Source: Polyangium sp. y55x31
Lineage (GTDB): Bacteria; Myxococcota_A; Polyangia; Polyangiales; Polyangiaceae
Assembly (NCBI RefSeq): GCF_029946505.1
Contig: NZ_JARZHG010000003.1
Location: 434,001-498,000, forward strand
Reading direction: 5' to 3'
DNA length: 64,000 nucleotides
This document shows positions 17,808-28,800 of this stretch, in pieces. Made by a program: the position numbers and the translations under genes. Below the pieces are notes generated by a model, which worked only from the letters and a program-made list of their open reading frames with translations, was not told where the DNA came from and searched no databases. The first letter of the stretch is position 1. Every line of letters begins with the position of its first letter.

Positions 17808-19661
17808 ATGGCGATGTCCTCCAATCCGACGACGGTCCCGGCGCGATACAACATCCCGAGCACGCTCGCGCGCACCCTCGCGAAAGACGGCGCGCTCGTC
17901 GCGGACGATCGGCGCGTGCGCTCGTCCTATTTCGACGGACGTTTCCTCACTGCGAAAGATCTCACCCGCGATCAGGCGCATTTTGCGACCCGGCAGGCCG
18001 ATCTCGCGCGGGGCGTCGGAGGCGGCGTCGTCCAGGGGCTGCGCGTCTACCCAGGGATCACCTCGCACGTACCCGATGGGACGATCAAGATCGACCGCGG
18101 GCACGGCATCACGCCGGGCGGCGAAATCGTGGTCCTCGGCGAGGACCTCACGCTCCGGCTCGACGCCGTGCCCGATATCGAGAGGCTCGACGCAGCGTTC
18201 GGGATCTCGCGCATCCCGAGCGCGCCGGCCCGTCACCGCACCGGGCTTTATGTCCTCGCGCTCCGCCCGGTCGAATACACGGCGAACCCCGTGGCGCAAT
18301 ACCCCGCGTCGCTCGAGGAGGGGCGCGTCGCGCACGACGCCGATGTCGTCGAGGCGGTCGCGATCACGCTCATCCCGTTCCCGGAGCGCGCCGCGAGCGG
18401 ATCGCTCGAGGAGCGCAGGCACCGCGCCGTGCACGCGATCTTCGTGAGGGGAGCCTCGCCCGGGGCCCGTGAGGACGTCCTGCCCATCGCGATGGTGGCG
18501 CTCGATCACGGCGTTTTGCAATGGATCGATCCCTACCTCGTGCGCCGCGAGGTGGTCGTCGAACGGACGCACGTGCTCGGGGCCGGGAGGCCTTCGCGGG
18601 CGCAGCGCGAGGCGCACCTGCTGCAATACGATGCGCACATCTCCGAAGTCTTGGGCGCCAGCGTCGATCAGGCCCAGAGCGGGCCGATAGCTGCGACCGA
18701 GCGATTCCTGGCATTGCCGCCGGTCGGGCGCATCCCGAAGGCGTCGATCGACATCACGGGAGGCAAGCAACACTTCTTTCCGCCGGAAATCGAGGTGTCG
18801 ATCGGCGGCGTACCGGAGGACGAGCTCCCGGCGGTGCTCGACGAATGCATGCTGATGCCGCCGATCGATCTGACACAAGGGAGCGAGTCGCTCGAGGGGA
18901 CGAGCGTGATCATCCTCGTGCCGGTGCCCCGCGAGGCGATGCTCTTCACCGGCGCGTATTCGCTCAGGGACCTGGCGTCTGCGAGCGGCGACGCGGCGTT
19001 CTGGCTCTCGGCGATCCAGTCTGCCCCCTCCGAGACGGTTTGGTACGTGCGGCGGAAGAATTTCCTCTCGGCCTCGGCGCTCGGTGCGCTCGAATTCCCG
19101 GGGTACAACCCCGATGCCATCCCGCCACCACCGCCGGACCCGGTCGGGCCCGCGTGGGCGTTCATATCGACCTACCTCGCCGATCTGCAGCTCCTGGTGA
19201 ATTACGAGATGAAAATCGTGGACCTCCAGAACGGCGAGGTCGACGAGGAACTCGTGCTCGCCGTTGCCGCCTTGCTCCAGTTCCACGCGAACGACACGCG
19301 CGTCTTGCGCTGGGGGCTTGTGGGCGAGCTGTTCGCCCCTGCAGGGACATTCGCAGACCCGGCGGTGGTCGGGCCGAGGTTCGCCACGCTCGACGCGGGG
19401 GCGCTGTCCGATATCAAAAACGCCGTCGAGGGGTCGACGCTCGGGGTCACGGAAGCATCGGCCAAGGGCTTTGCCGAGTGTCTGTGCGTCCCCGAAATCG
19501 TGCGCTACGTGGAGGGCGATGGCCAGGGGGACGGTCTCGCGAGGATCGGGCAGTTCCTCGACGGCAGCTCGACCGGAGACCAGATCGCGGTCCTCCTGCA
19601 AACCTACTTCCATCCGAACACACTCCGGATCACCGGGCCGTCGGGGACCACCCGGCGCTGA
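17808..19661 (+). CDS. CIS fibre-position paralogue 3 with C-terminal extension
   Basis: 617 aa. Residues 1 to about 420 are colinear with paralogue 2: DDRRVRSSYFDGRFLTAKDL, TRDQAHFATRQADLARGVGG, DGTIKIDRGHGITPGGEIVV, VEAVAITLIPFPERAASG, and VWYVRRKNF near residue 410. About 190 residues are added after a proline-rich hinge (IPPPPPDPVGPAWAF): a mainly helical domain including YLADLQLLVNYEMKIVDLQN, ELVLAVAALLQFHAN and LCVPEIVRYVEGDGQGDGLA. Start ATG 17808 has AGGAG eight bases upstream; an in-frame ATG lies 6 bases later. The extension is not seen in paralogue 2, so it may carry a separate attachment role. Confidence 0.72.
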   Translation: MAMSSNPTTVPARYNIPSTLARTLAKDGALVADDRRVRSSYFDGRFLTAKDLTRDQAHFATRQADLARGVGGGVVQGLRVYPGITSHVPDGTIKIDRGHGITPGGEIVVLGEDLTLRLDAVPDIERLDAAFGISRIPSAPARHRTGLYVLALRPVEYTANPVAQYPASLEEGRVAHDADVVEAVAITLIPFPERAASGSLEERRHRAVHAIFVRGASPGAREDVLPIAMVALDHGVLQWIDPYLVRREVVVERTHVLGAGRPSRAQREAHLLQYDAHISEVLGASVDQAQSGPIAATERFLALPPVGRIPKASIDITGGKQHFFPPEIEVSIGGVPEDELPAVLDECMLMPPIDLTQGSESLEGTSVIILVPVPREAMLFTGAYSLRDLASASGDAAFWLSAIQSAPSETVWYVRRKNFLSASALGALEFPGYNPDAIPPPPPDPVGPAWAFISTYLADLQLLVNYEMKIVDLQNGEVDEELVLAVAALLQFHANDTRVLRWGLVGELFAPAGTFADPAVVGPRFATLDAGALSDIKNAVEGSTLGVTEASAKGFAECLCVPEIVRYVEGDGQGDGLARIGQFLDGSSTGDQIAVLLQTYFHPNTLRITGPSGTTRR

Positions 19662-19684
19662 GACCTGAAGGGTAAACCTGCACC

Positions 19685-22600
19685 ATGCGCGTCCGACCCA
19701 TCGCAATGCCGTTCGACGGCGAGCACGCCGTCGCAGTGGAACCCCAAATGGCGCCCGCCGTGGAAGCAGGGTGGCGCGCGCGCTCGAATCTATATACCGG
19801 ACGAACCCTGACCCACACCACGCTCGCGGGCGATCAAGCCGCGCGCGAGGGGCGGCTCGCCATCGCCGGTCAATGGGTCACGCCCGGCGTCGTCGCGGGG
19901 CTCGACGTGCGTTTTTCGCTCGTCGCCGAGAAGAAAGTGGTCAACGGCACCGAGACCACCGTCATGGTCTCGTACGTCGAGGTGAGCCCGGGCCGAGGCC
20001 TCACCGCGAGGGGCGAGGACGTCGTCGTGCCCCGCAGGATGCGCGTGAAGTCGATCGACGTGATCCAGCGCAGCCAGGCGTTCTTCCAGCCGCCCACGTC
20101 CGATGGATGGCCCGCCGGGAGCTTTCATGCAGGGGTGCTCGTATTGCGGCCGGTCGTCTGGGAGCGCAAGGATCCGGTCCCCTTCGATCTGGACCCGGAG
20201 GATTACGCATTCGAGGATCTACGCATCGTCGAGGGCTGCGAGCTGCTCCTGCACCCGTGGCCGTGGGTGCCCGCCGCGTCGACGCGCAACAAGATCGCCT
20301 GGCAGGTCTTCGAGAAGGAGCGCGCGCTCGCGCCGGGCGAGGTTTTGCCGTGGGAGATCGAAGGCGTGCCCATCGGGCTCGTCTCCTTGCTCCCAGAATC
20401 GGAGACCGGCCATCCTCTCTTTTTCGATCGGCACTCGGTGGTTCGTCGCGGCGGCGTCCCGCGGGCGCGCACCCGGCTCTTCGGCGGAGGAAGCGCGCGG
20501 CTCTGGCAGGCGCGCGTCGAGCAGTTCGGCGACGAGATCACGTCACTCGATCCCTCGAGATTCGATGACAAAACGGCCATTCACGATTTCCGGTGGCTGC
20601 CCCCCGTCGGTGTGTTGCCCAGGGCCGCGATAGACTTCATTCAGTTGAATAGCGAGTTCGCCCCGTGGTCCCTGCAATGGCAAAAGCGGTTCTTTCCTGG
20701 CAACTTCTGGGTCGAGGTCTCTCCGGTGCCCATCGAGCAGCTCGACGGGATCCTCGCCGCGTGCGCGTCGCTGGCGCCTCTCGATACGGAGAAGCCCACT
20801 CGCGTCCGCTTGCTCGTACCCGTGACCGAGCGTGATTACGAGCCAGGGCTGCTCCAGCCCGAGTTCGTGTCGCCGGCGTTCGGAGAGGCCATCGGAAATG
20901 GGCTCACCCGCCTCTCGGAGTGGCTGTGGCGCAGGGACTACGTGCGCGAGCGGCAGACGCTCCTGCTCGACTCGCTCGAGGGTAAAAAGACCGATCGGTT
21001 CCCGTCGGTCGACGCGGGCGCCATCGCGAACGAGCCGGAGCCCTCGTATCCCGAAGCGACTCCCGAGAAGGAATACGGCACCGACGGCGACCTGATCCCC
21101 GCCATCGAAGAGGCGCTCGCAGCGCGGTGGCTCGACGGCACGTGGGAAGATCCTCGGACCCTCAAGGACAAGATCAACGAAGTCGCCGACATCTCGCTCG
21201 CGCGCGCCGCGGACGGGGCGCTCGAGGGGCTCGTCGCCAGCGAGATCGGCGCACATTGGATTCGCCGCGACTCCGTAGGCTATCGGGTGACGACCTTGCC
21301 CTTCGGATCGAACGAATCGATGTCGAGCGCGGCCGCCGTGAATACGGGGGGCCCGCACGTGGACCTGTTCGGTATAGTGGTTTTTAATGGGCAGCAAGGC
21401 CAGCTCCGCCGCTGGCGCTGGTCGAGCACGCTCGGGCGATATGAGATGAGCACGGCCTACACCGGGTTCAATCCCACGGCCTCGCTCGCGGCCGTATCCC
21501 TCGGCAATGGGTACGCTGCCGTCTTCGTCGTGAGCGGCAACGTTCTCCATTGTATCGTCCAGAGCCTGTCCAGCAATCTGAACGTGGTCTACTCGTCGCG
21601 GCAGCTACCCAGCTCGCAGGTGTTCAACGGCTCCGTCTCGGCGATCTTCCACGAGGGAAAGGCCTACGTCTTCGCAGGCGTCTACGATGGCACCACGAAG
21701 CTCACCTGGTATTCGGCGACCATCAACCCCTCCACTCCATCCGTCGCGTGGTCGGCGCAGGCCGTGAACGACGCCGTCAAGCCGGCGACGACGAAGAGCA
21801 TCGGCCTCGTCGCCACGAATTCGTCGAGGATCGACGTCGTCGTGAACCAGGACGACGAGCCCATGATACGCGGATGGCTCGAAAACAATGTTTTCCAGGG
21901 GATCGAGCAGGTGACCGGGGAGGACCCCATCGGCTCGTTCGCGGTCACGCAGCGGCGCGAGGGGCTCCTCGATCTCGTTTATCACGATAAATCGCACAAC
22001 AGGGTCGTTCATCGGTTGCTTGGCGGGGCGAATTCGCGCGTGATCGCCGCGGGGGACTACTATGGTACGATCATCCTCGACGCGGTGCGCACGCCCGAAG
22101 GCGGGTTCGAGGTGATCGACGCCCTCCAGCCGCCGGCCGGCGGTGGGTACACCCTCCATCATTACGTGAAGAAAGCGGACGATGCGCGCCAGATGATCGC
22201 GCAGAAGGGCCTCCAGGGGCTCGTCGCGGAGATCGATCAGAAGAGGCAAAAGGTCGAGGATTTCATCGAGAGCGGGTTCCTCCGCGTCCAGAGCGAGGTG
22301 CAGCGCGCGAGGCAGCTCATGATCACGGGGACGACCGAGGCGAGCCGGCTCGCAGTGTCGCCGGTCCTCGGCGTCGCCATGGGGCAGAGCCCGGCCGCCA
22401 CGCGATACGATCTCGAAGGTCTCTTCCGCCGCACGCGATCGCGCAACGAGCGCCGAAAGCTCAGCCTGCCCGACGCGGTGGAGGCGCTCTCGGACGCGGC
22501 CAACACCAAGGCCGACATCCTCGGCAGCGTCGCGTGGCTCGTCCGCGAATACGATCTCGACACGACGAAGCTCGTCATCCGAGGCCTCGCGTACCTCGAG

Positions 22601-24133
22601 GGGGAGCTCGTGGTGTTGGCCCAGAAAAACGGCGAACGGACGAAGGTCGTCCTGCGCGAGGACATACCCCTCGAGCTCGTGTATTGGTCGAACAGCGCAG
22701 TCCAGGCGGTGATGACCCGGATCAAGGCCGAGGTGGAGCGCATCCCCGCCACGCTCGTCCACAGCGGGCTCTCGTGGGCCGAAGGCGATTACTTCCGGGC
22801 TGCGGTGGAGCTCCACGAGCATTCGCTCGCGCTCCTGCGCGATCTCGAGCGGGTGGCGGGGGGGCTCGTCGACGTGGCCGAGTATTACGAGAAGGTCAAA
22901 GCCAAGATCGAGGAGTTCGTGAAGGAGGCCGGCGTGCGCCTCCAGGAAATCGAAGGCGAGGTGGCCGAGGCGCGGGTCGACATCACCGCCGCGCGCGCGC
23001 TGCTCGCCGAGGAAACGATCCGCGTCGACGGGGTCAATGCGCGGCGCCTGGACGTCTTGCAGAATCGAGTGCCGTATTTCGTGTACCACCGGCCCCGCGG
23101 CATCGACCCCGCGGCAGAGATGCCCGCGGTCGATCTCATCCCGGGATCACTCGGGGCCATCCTGCCCGCGGCCTTCGCGACGACGGTCGAGCCGCCGGAC
23201 GATCTGCGCGAGCTTCTCGATCTCTTGCGCGACGCGCCGAGCGGCTGGTTCACGCAGGGTCCGGTGATCCTGCGGGATTTGGACAAACTCGACATTCTCC
23301 GGCGCGCGCTGCTCATGGCGCGGGCGCGCGCGGGCGTGGCGCCCGAGCGGGTGTTCGTCGCGGTGAGCCCCGCCGCCGTGAAGCTCACGGGGATGTGGAA
23401 CGCGTGGTCGGGGGCGGTCAAAAACAAACGCGTCGCGTCGGCGGGTTACGTCATTCGCGCGAAAGAGGAGCAGAGCCTGAGGGATCTGCGGCGCGCCGCG
23501 GAGGAGATCGTTTCGCTCGGCGATCTGGCCTCGGGAGAGCACGGCGGGCCTCGCGTGGCCCGGCGCGCGGCCGAGGAGCTCGAGCACATCGCACGCGTCG
23601 CGACGAGCGTTTATCTGCGCTTCGGCAAGGTGCCGGCGACCTTGCGGCTCGCGTGGTCGGAGGTCATGGGGCCCTACGATCCGGCCGTGGGCCTGCGGAG
23701 CCTCGCTGCATTGCCGCGATGGGACGAGGTCGACGTCGTCCTGCGGCTCCACTTGCAGGCGCTCGTCGATTGGCTCTTCTCGCGCGTGAATGCGGCCGAG
23801 CCCGAGGCGATGGGCCTGATGAACGACATCGTGCGCGCGGCGCTCCTGCTCGCGAGCCACGTGCCCGTGGATCGGCTCGTGTCGGGCCCGGTGGCGAAGG
23901 ACGTGCTCGCGAAAGTCGGCGGGCTCTTCGAGGTGACCGTGGACGCGGAGCGGCTGCGCGCGGGGATGCACGCCATCGTCGCGGTCGAGTCGAATACGGT
24001 GCAAGGGGTCGTGGAGGATCTCGGCCCGAATGCGGCATTCGTGCGCGTCATTCGCGCGACCGCTTCGGCCGTGCAGATCCCGAAGGGCGCGACGGTCACG
24101 TTCTCCGAGCCGTCCTCGGGGGGGAATACGTGA
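19685..24133 (+). CDS. CIS fibre-position paralogue 4: giant fibre-like protein with propeller-like and coiled-coil regions
   Basis: 1482 aa. The N-terminus (about 28-80) has NLYTGRTLTHTTLAGDQAAR and WVTPGVVAGLDV, a diverged form of the motif shared by the three upstream genes. Residues about 545-790 carry repeated strands such as LFGIVVFNGQQGQLRRWRWS, LGNGYAAVFVVSGNVLHCIV and GKAYVFAGVYDGTTKLTWYS, looking like a beta-propeller or lectin-type receptor domain. Residues about 838-880 and 1055-1135 are heptad-like, coiled-coil helices (QKRQKVEDFIESGFLRVQSE; EYYEKVKAKIEEFVKEAG). The C-terminus ends in a small beta domain. This layout suits a long receptor-binding or baseplate-spanning fibre. ATG 19685 has AAGGGT upstream; the end overlaps the next GTG by 4 bp. 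Confidence 0.72.
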   Translation: MRVRPIAMPFDGEHAVAVEPQMAPAVEAGWRARSNLYTGRTLTHTTLAGDQAAREGRLAIAGQWVTPGVVAGLDVRFSLVAEKKVVNGTETTVMVSYVEVSPGRGLTARGEDVVVPRRMRVKSIDVIQRSQAFFQPPTSDGWPAGSFHAGVLVLRPVVWERKDPVPFDLDPEDYAFEDLRIVEGCELLLHPWPWVPAASTRNKIAWQVFEKERALAPGEVLPWEIEGVPIGLVSLLPESETGHPLFFDRHSVVRRGGVPRARTRLFGGGSARLWQARVEQFGDEITSLDPSRFDDKTAIHDFRWLPPVGVLPRAAIDFIQLNSEFAPWSLQWQKRFFPGNFWVEVSPVPIEQLDGILAACASLAPLDTEKPTRVRLLVPVTERDYEPGLLQPEFVSPAFGEAIGNGLTRLSEWLWRRDYVRERQTLLLDSLEGKKTDRFPSVDAGAIANEPEPSYPEATPEKEYGTDGDLIPAIEEALAARWLDGTWEDPRTLKDKINEVADISLARAADGALEGLVASEIGAHWIRRDSVGYRVTTLPFGSNESMSSAAAVNTGGPHVDLFGIVVFNGQQGQLRRWRWSSTLGRYEMSTAYTGFNPTASLAAVSLGNGYAAVFVVSGNVLHCIVQSLSSNLNVVYSSRQLPSSQVFNGSVSAIFHEGKAYVFAGVYDGTTKLTWYSATINPSTPSVAWSAQAVNDAVKPATTKSIGLVATNSSRIDVVVNQDDEPMIRGWLENNVFQGIEQVTGEDPIGSFAVTQRREGLLDLVYHDKSHNRVVHRLLGGANSRVIAAGDYYGTIILDAVRTPEGGFEVIDALQPPAGGGYTLHHYVKKADDARQMIAQKGLQGLVAEIDQKRQKVEDFIESGFLRVQSEVQRARQLMITGTTEASRLAVSPVLGVAMGQSPAATRYDLEGLFRRTRSRNERRKLSLPDAVEALSDAANTKADILGSVAWLVREYDLDTTKLVIRGLAYLEGELVVLAQKNGERTKVVLREDIPLELVYWSNSAVQAVMTRIKAEVERIPATLVHSGLSWAEGDYFRAAVELHEHSLALLRDLERVAGGLVDVAEYYEKVKAKIEEFVKEAGVRLQEIEGEVAEARVDITAARALLAEETIRVDGVNARRLDVLQNRVPYFVYHRPRGIDPAAEMPAVDLIPGSLGAILPAAFATTVEPPDDLRELLDLLRDAPSGWFTQGPVILRDLDKLDILRRALLMARARAGVAPERVFVAVSPAAVKLTGMWNAWSGAVKNKRVASAGYVIRAKEEQSLRDLRRAAEEIVSLGDLASGEHGGPRVARRAAEELEHIARVATSVYLRFGKVPATLRLAWSEVMGPYDPAVGLRSLAALPRWDEVDVVLRLHLQALVDWLFSRVNAAEPEAMGLMNDIVRAALLLASHVPVDRLVSGPVAKDVLAKVGGLFEVTVDAERLRAGMHAIVAVESNTVQGVVEDLGPNAAFVRVIRATASAVQIPKGATVTFSEPSSGGNT

Positions 24134-25836
24134 CGGTGGAGGCGCTGCGGCGTGTGGGGACCTTGCGCCTCCAGGCGAGGCGCGAGGAGCTCGTGCGCCG
24201 CGGCGCGCTTTTGTTCGAGGACGCGCTCCGGACGGCTTCATTACCGGGGGCAGGGCCGGGGCGGGTGCTCCTCTTGCGTTGGCTCGATATCGGCGTGATA
24301 CGCGCCGACATGCCGCCCGCGAGCGTGGCGCTCGCGCTCGAGCAGCGGGTGTGCGCACTCGTGTCGTCCGCGGTGCACGGCGAAGATCCCGGTGCCGAGC
24401 GCGCGGAGGTGGTGTTTTTCCGCGACGAAATCGAGCCCTTCGTGGCGCTCGCGCGGCGCTTGGGTCGGGGCGCGCGCGCGGACGCGTGGTTTTGGCCGCA
24501 CGCGGCGCCGGGGTTCGTCCCGGGGATGGGTCGCGAAGAAGCGCTGCGATTTGCGCTGCGGGGCGTGATGGAGACCGGCGCGGGGCCACTCGCGGCGGCG
24601 GCGCTCGTCGAGGCACTTTTTTCGACGCGCGGGGCGCTCGAGCCGCTGCTCTTCGTTTTGCGATGGCAGGAGGGAGCGGCGCTCGTACGGTCACTCGGAG
24701 GGATGACGGCCGAGGCGCATCCGATCGTCCAGACAGACTCGGCGAATGCGGCCGCGCTTTCGATACGCCCGAGAGCGTTTCGCGAGACGATCGCTCGGTT
24801 CGCCGCGAGCTGGGGGCCGAGCGACGCGCGATCGGTATGGCTCACGGCGATGTTTATGTTGATCGAGGAGCCCGGTCGAATCGCGGATCCGCGCCTCGCA
24901 GAGCGCGCGGCGGCGGTCGCGGCGGCGCTCGTCGCGACGAACGGAGACCCGCAGGAGCGAGGGCAAACCACGACGAAGGACGAGGCCGTGGCAGAGCCGC
25001 CACTCGCAGCGCCGGCGCCCGCGGGCGAGGTTGTCGAAACGAACTCGGCGGGCGGGCGTGTCGCATTCGAAGGAAAGCCAGCGCGAGACGGTGAGGAGAC
25101 GGACGGAGCGAGCGTGGGCGTCGCGGGCGAACCCCGCCCGGAAAAACCCCGCCCGGAAAAACCCCGCCCGGGCGGACCTCGTGAAGGGGGTGGGTTGTCC
25201 GAAGCTTCGCCGAGGGGCGTTTCCGACGAACCCGCCGTGGCCGCGCGGATCGCGGGCCTTTCGGGGCTTGCAAAGGAAGCGCGTGTCGGGAAAGTTTTAC
25301 CCGACGCGGTGGACGAAGAGCCCTGGACGCCGGGGGGCTGGGGCGACGGAATTCTGCGGCCCACGGTGGTCGGCGGCTTGTTTTTCTTGATTCCGGTGCT
25401 CGAGCAAATCGGGATTTCGGCGCGACTCGAGGCCGATCCGCGCCTCTTCGACGTCGGGCTCGCGGCGCGCTTCTTCGCCAGCGTCGCTCGTCGTTTCGGC
25501 GCGCCTGCCGAAGATGCCGCGCTCCTCGCGCTCGGCGGCGATCGCGTGGACGCGAGCTTCGAAGACCCGGCGCTCGGGGAGGAGGTCGAGAGGCTCGTGC
25601 GCGAGCTCCTGCTCGAGGCGCGGAGGTTTTGCCGGAGAAACCTCCGGCTCGGGCTACGCGACGTGGTCTGCCGCCCGGGCCGCATCGGGTCGACGCGCAC
25701 GCACATCGACGTTGTCTTCGATTTGGAAGCGGCCGACATCCGCGTGAGGCGAACTGGGCTCGATCTGGACCCGGGATGGGTGCCTTGGCTCGGCCGGGTG
25801 GTGAGGTATCATTATCTGCACGGCGCAGACGCGTGA
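24130..25836 (+). CDS. CIS tape-measure-like protein (Pvc14/CIS_TMP candidate)
   Basis: 568 aa. The first part has LLLRWLDIGVIRADMPPASV followed by a charged helix and EVVFFRDEIEPFVALARRLG, resembling the LDLG...FxxFLxxGxLP layout of CIS tape-measure proteins. The last ~190 residues (GILRPTVVGGLFFLIPVLEQ, then FFASVARRFG) resemble their NAGLVLLxPFLPxLFExLGL domain. Between them is a low-complexity linker (about 275-370), including a tandem PRPEKPRPEKPRP. The gene lies at the Pvc14 position, between the fibre genes and the cargo. Pvc14 controls tube length. The GTG start at 24130 overlaps the previous stop and follows a G-rich site. The family call is by pattern and position, so moderate. Confidence 0.55.
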   Translation: MTVEALRRVGTLRLQARREELVRRGALLFEDALRTASLPGAGPGRVLLLRWLDIGVIRADMPPASVALALEQRVCALVSSAVHGEDPGAERAEVVFFRDEIEPFVALARRLGRGARADAWFWPHAAPGFVPGMGREEALRFALRGVMETGAGPLAAAALVEALFSTRGALEPLLFVLRWQEGAALVRSLGGMTAEAHPIVQTDSANAAALSIRPRAFRETIARFAASWGPSDARSVWLTAMFMLIEEPGRIADPRLAERAAAVAAALVATNGDPQERGQTTTKDEAVAEPPLAAPAPAGEVVETNSAGGRVAFEGKPARDGEETDGASVGVAGEPRPEKPRPEKPRPGGPREGGGLSEASPRGVSDEPAVAARIAGLSGLAKEARVGKVLPDAVDEEPWTPGGWGDGILRPTVVGGLFFLIPVLEQIGISARLEADPRLFDVGLAARFFASVARRFGAPAEDAALLALGGDRVDASFEDPALGEEVERLVRELLLEARRFCRRNLRLGLRDVVCRPGRIGSTRTHIDVVFDLEAADIRVRRTGLDLDPGWVPWLGRVVRYHYLHGADA

Positions 25837-25854
25837 AGGGGAGCCCGGGAAGAC

Positions 25855-28800
25855 ATGCCGCCCCAATTCGCACAGAGCCCGACGACGACCGAAAAAAGCG
25901 CCGCGGCTTCCACGCGCAGCAAGTCCGCCGAGCCCTCCGGCAAGGCCGGCCTGCCGGCGTATTTGAACAAGCACGTCGAGGACCCCGCGAAGCAAAAGGA
26001 GCGCGAGCGGTTCGAGGAGCTCGACGCCGCCGTCACCTCGGCGGAGTGGAGGGCGTGCGCGGGTGATTTGATGGTCTGGGACGCGGATCCGCTGCCGCCC
26101 GGGCTGAGCCCGAAGGATTTTCGGAGCGCCGCGTATGATCTGAAATGGAAGGGCGTGACCGGCGACGCCCCGCTCGCCGCCTTCCTCGAGGCATTGCCGC
26201 CGGAGCGTGCGTCCCACAAGGAGGCGCTCGCCGCGGCGACGAAGGATCACGCGGCCGACATCAAATACGTGATGACGCTCGATCAAGCCATCGTGCAGTT
26301 CACGTCCGGCGGCTCCGCGGCGAATGCGTCGTCCGCCTTCCTCGGCACCTATCTGCCGATCAGCCCCGACGGCAAGCGGAACATGCAGGCCGACCCCTCG
26401 CGGCTCAACGCGCTCCGCAGCTTCACGCCCAAAGCGACGCGGAGCGAGACGGCGGAGCTCCGCGAGGCGGCGCGCGTCGCGATGCTGCAAAAGCTCGAGG
26501 CACCCGCCGCCCCGGCGATCGGAGCGCCGGAGAGCGACAGAAAGGAGCGCGAGGAGATCGAGGCGGCATACAAGGAGCTGCACAAGAAGATAGACGCCGC
26601 GCTCGGGAAGGCGCCGCCGTCGAAGAAATACGCGGAGCGGAAGCTCGAGGAGAAGCAGCTCGCCACGATCAAAGAGCTCATCCAGGCCGCGAAGCCGAAG
26701 GTGCGTGATCGCCTCTATGCCGACACGTCGCTGATGACGAAGCTCAGGCAATACACGAGCGTCACGCAGATGGATGACCTCGACGCGGAGCTCGATCAGA
26801 CGAGCGCCGTCATCGCTCGGATGATGCAGGCCCGGATGGCCACGGCGGGATCGCCCGACAAGGCCGTGATCGACGCGCTCGCGTCGTATTGCACCGAGCA
26901 TTCGGGGGAGACGGGCCGGGCCGCGCGCGATCGGCTGATGCGCGATCAGCGCTTTCACGCGGCCTTGCGCCCGCCGATTTCGACGCCAGCCCGCCGGAGG
27001 GCGCTGCGCCTCGTCGAGAGCGGAATCGACGAGCCCACGCCGCTCGACGGCGTGCATGCGGCGGTCGCCGCGAGCAACTCCGTCGATCTCGGCGCGGCGC
27101 TCGCGAAGCTCCTTTCGGATCGCGAGACGCTCCTCGAGCTCCGGTTCGATCTCAAATTCCACCATGCGATGCTCTCGTTTGAGGGAACGGTCACGGTGGA
27201 TGGCCTCACGGCTCGCCCGTACGACCTCTGCCTGCAGGCCTGGGGTTTGTCCGGGGCATTCAAGTTGCCCGGTTCGCCCGACGCGCAGGTGCAGGAGAAC
27301 GTCAGCGACAACGTGGACCCGCCTTCGCAGAAGGAGCTCGACGAGCTCTACGAGAAGGTGTTTTACCCGAAGATCGACGAGCTCTACGCCCAGCTCGATA
27401 CGTGGACGTACGTATCCGACAGCAACGTGCTCGGCATCCTGCACGGGTTTCAGGCCGATGTCGCGAAGGAGCCTCACGTCACGATCGTACGACGCGGAAA
27501 GATCGCGCCGGGGCCGAAGTTCCTGGAGCTCTACGAGCAGAAGCACGGCGCGGGGCTGCGCGCGAAGATCAACGCGGGGATCGACGCGGGGGCGAACCTC
27601 GCCGAATGCGAGCGCGTGCTCGGGATCCGGTCCGATTCGGCGGCGACCGACGCCGCGCAATCCAAGGACGATCTCCCAGGGCCACGAAAGACCGCCGGCC
27701 TCGAGCAGGCGCTGCGCGAGGTGCTCGCGGACGACAAGCCGGTCACGTTCTGGATCCACAAGTGTGCGCAGAAGATCTACGACGAGGTCAACGAGTTCTC
27801 GTACGCCGACCTCAGCGATATCCAGGCCGCATTCGACGAGCTGAAATCCCACGTCACGGAGGCGAAGCTCAAAGAGGTCGGTGACCTGACGGGCAAGGGG
27901 CCGCCCAATTTGTACGTGCTCCACGAGGCGGCCTATCAGGAGCTCGGCGGGTCGCTGACCGTCGATCTCACGAAGAGGACCACGCTTGAGGAGAGGGCCG
28001 GCGCGCTCGCCGCCGTCGGCATGAACCAGGAGGCCATCGACCAACGCAAATACGGCGACGACACGACCGCGCAGCGCCGCGCGATGCTCGAGGCGGCACG
28101 GAAGAAGGCCGCGGGCGAGCTCTTCTCGTTGCTCGAGCGGGCGAACGGTTACAACTCGCCGGCCATCGGGCAGAAATACGCCGAGGCGAGGGCGCCGAAG
28201 CCCGAAAACCTGCCCCCGAACAAGGAGGGGGACGCGGACCCCGACGCTGCGGCGGAGCTCGAGACGTTTTACCGCGCGGAGTATGGAATCACGGTCGCGC
28301 ACCACTTCGTGATGACCGCCGAGCGCGTCGCGAACGATCCTTACCTGTCGCAAGGCAAGAAAAAGGAGCAGATCCTCACCGAAATGGGCGGGCCCGTCGA
28401 GGCCGCGCCGATCGTGGTCGCCGTCGACGAACTCGCGATCAAGGACAGGTTCTCGGTCTCCCCGGAGTTCAGCGAGAAGACGGCGGAGCAGATCGCTTCG
28501 GAGATCCAGGCCGAGCTCAAGCAACCCTTCCCGCGAGCCCAGATCATCGGCGACAAACTCGCGGGGTACCTGCCCGAGGAGCAGCGCCTCATCCAGGCCC
28601 ATTTCCGCAAGGCGAGCGGAGGGCTGGATATACGGTTCTTCGTGCAATCCCACCAGGCAAAGCGGGTGCCGCAGGGCCAGGGAGGGCTGCAAGGCAGCCG
28701 CGCCGAGGTGGAGCGATTGCTCGATCTGACCGAGAAGGGCAAGAGCTCGTTCGCCGTCAAGCTACGTATCTTCGCCGAGGCGGGCGACGTGGACGCGATT

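Noticed and set aside
25654-28692. A 1012-residue open frame on the minus strand opposite the giant gene
   Set aside because: His/Arg/Leu-rich antisense shadow without domains or ribosome binding site.
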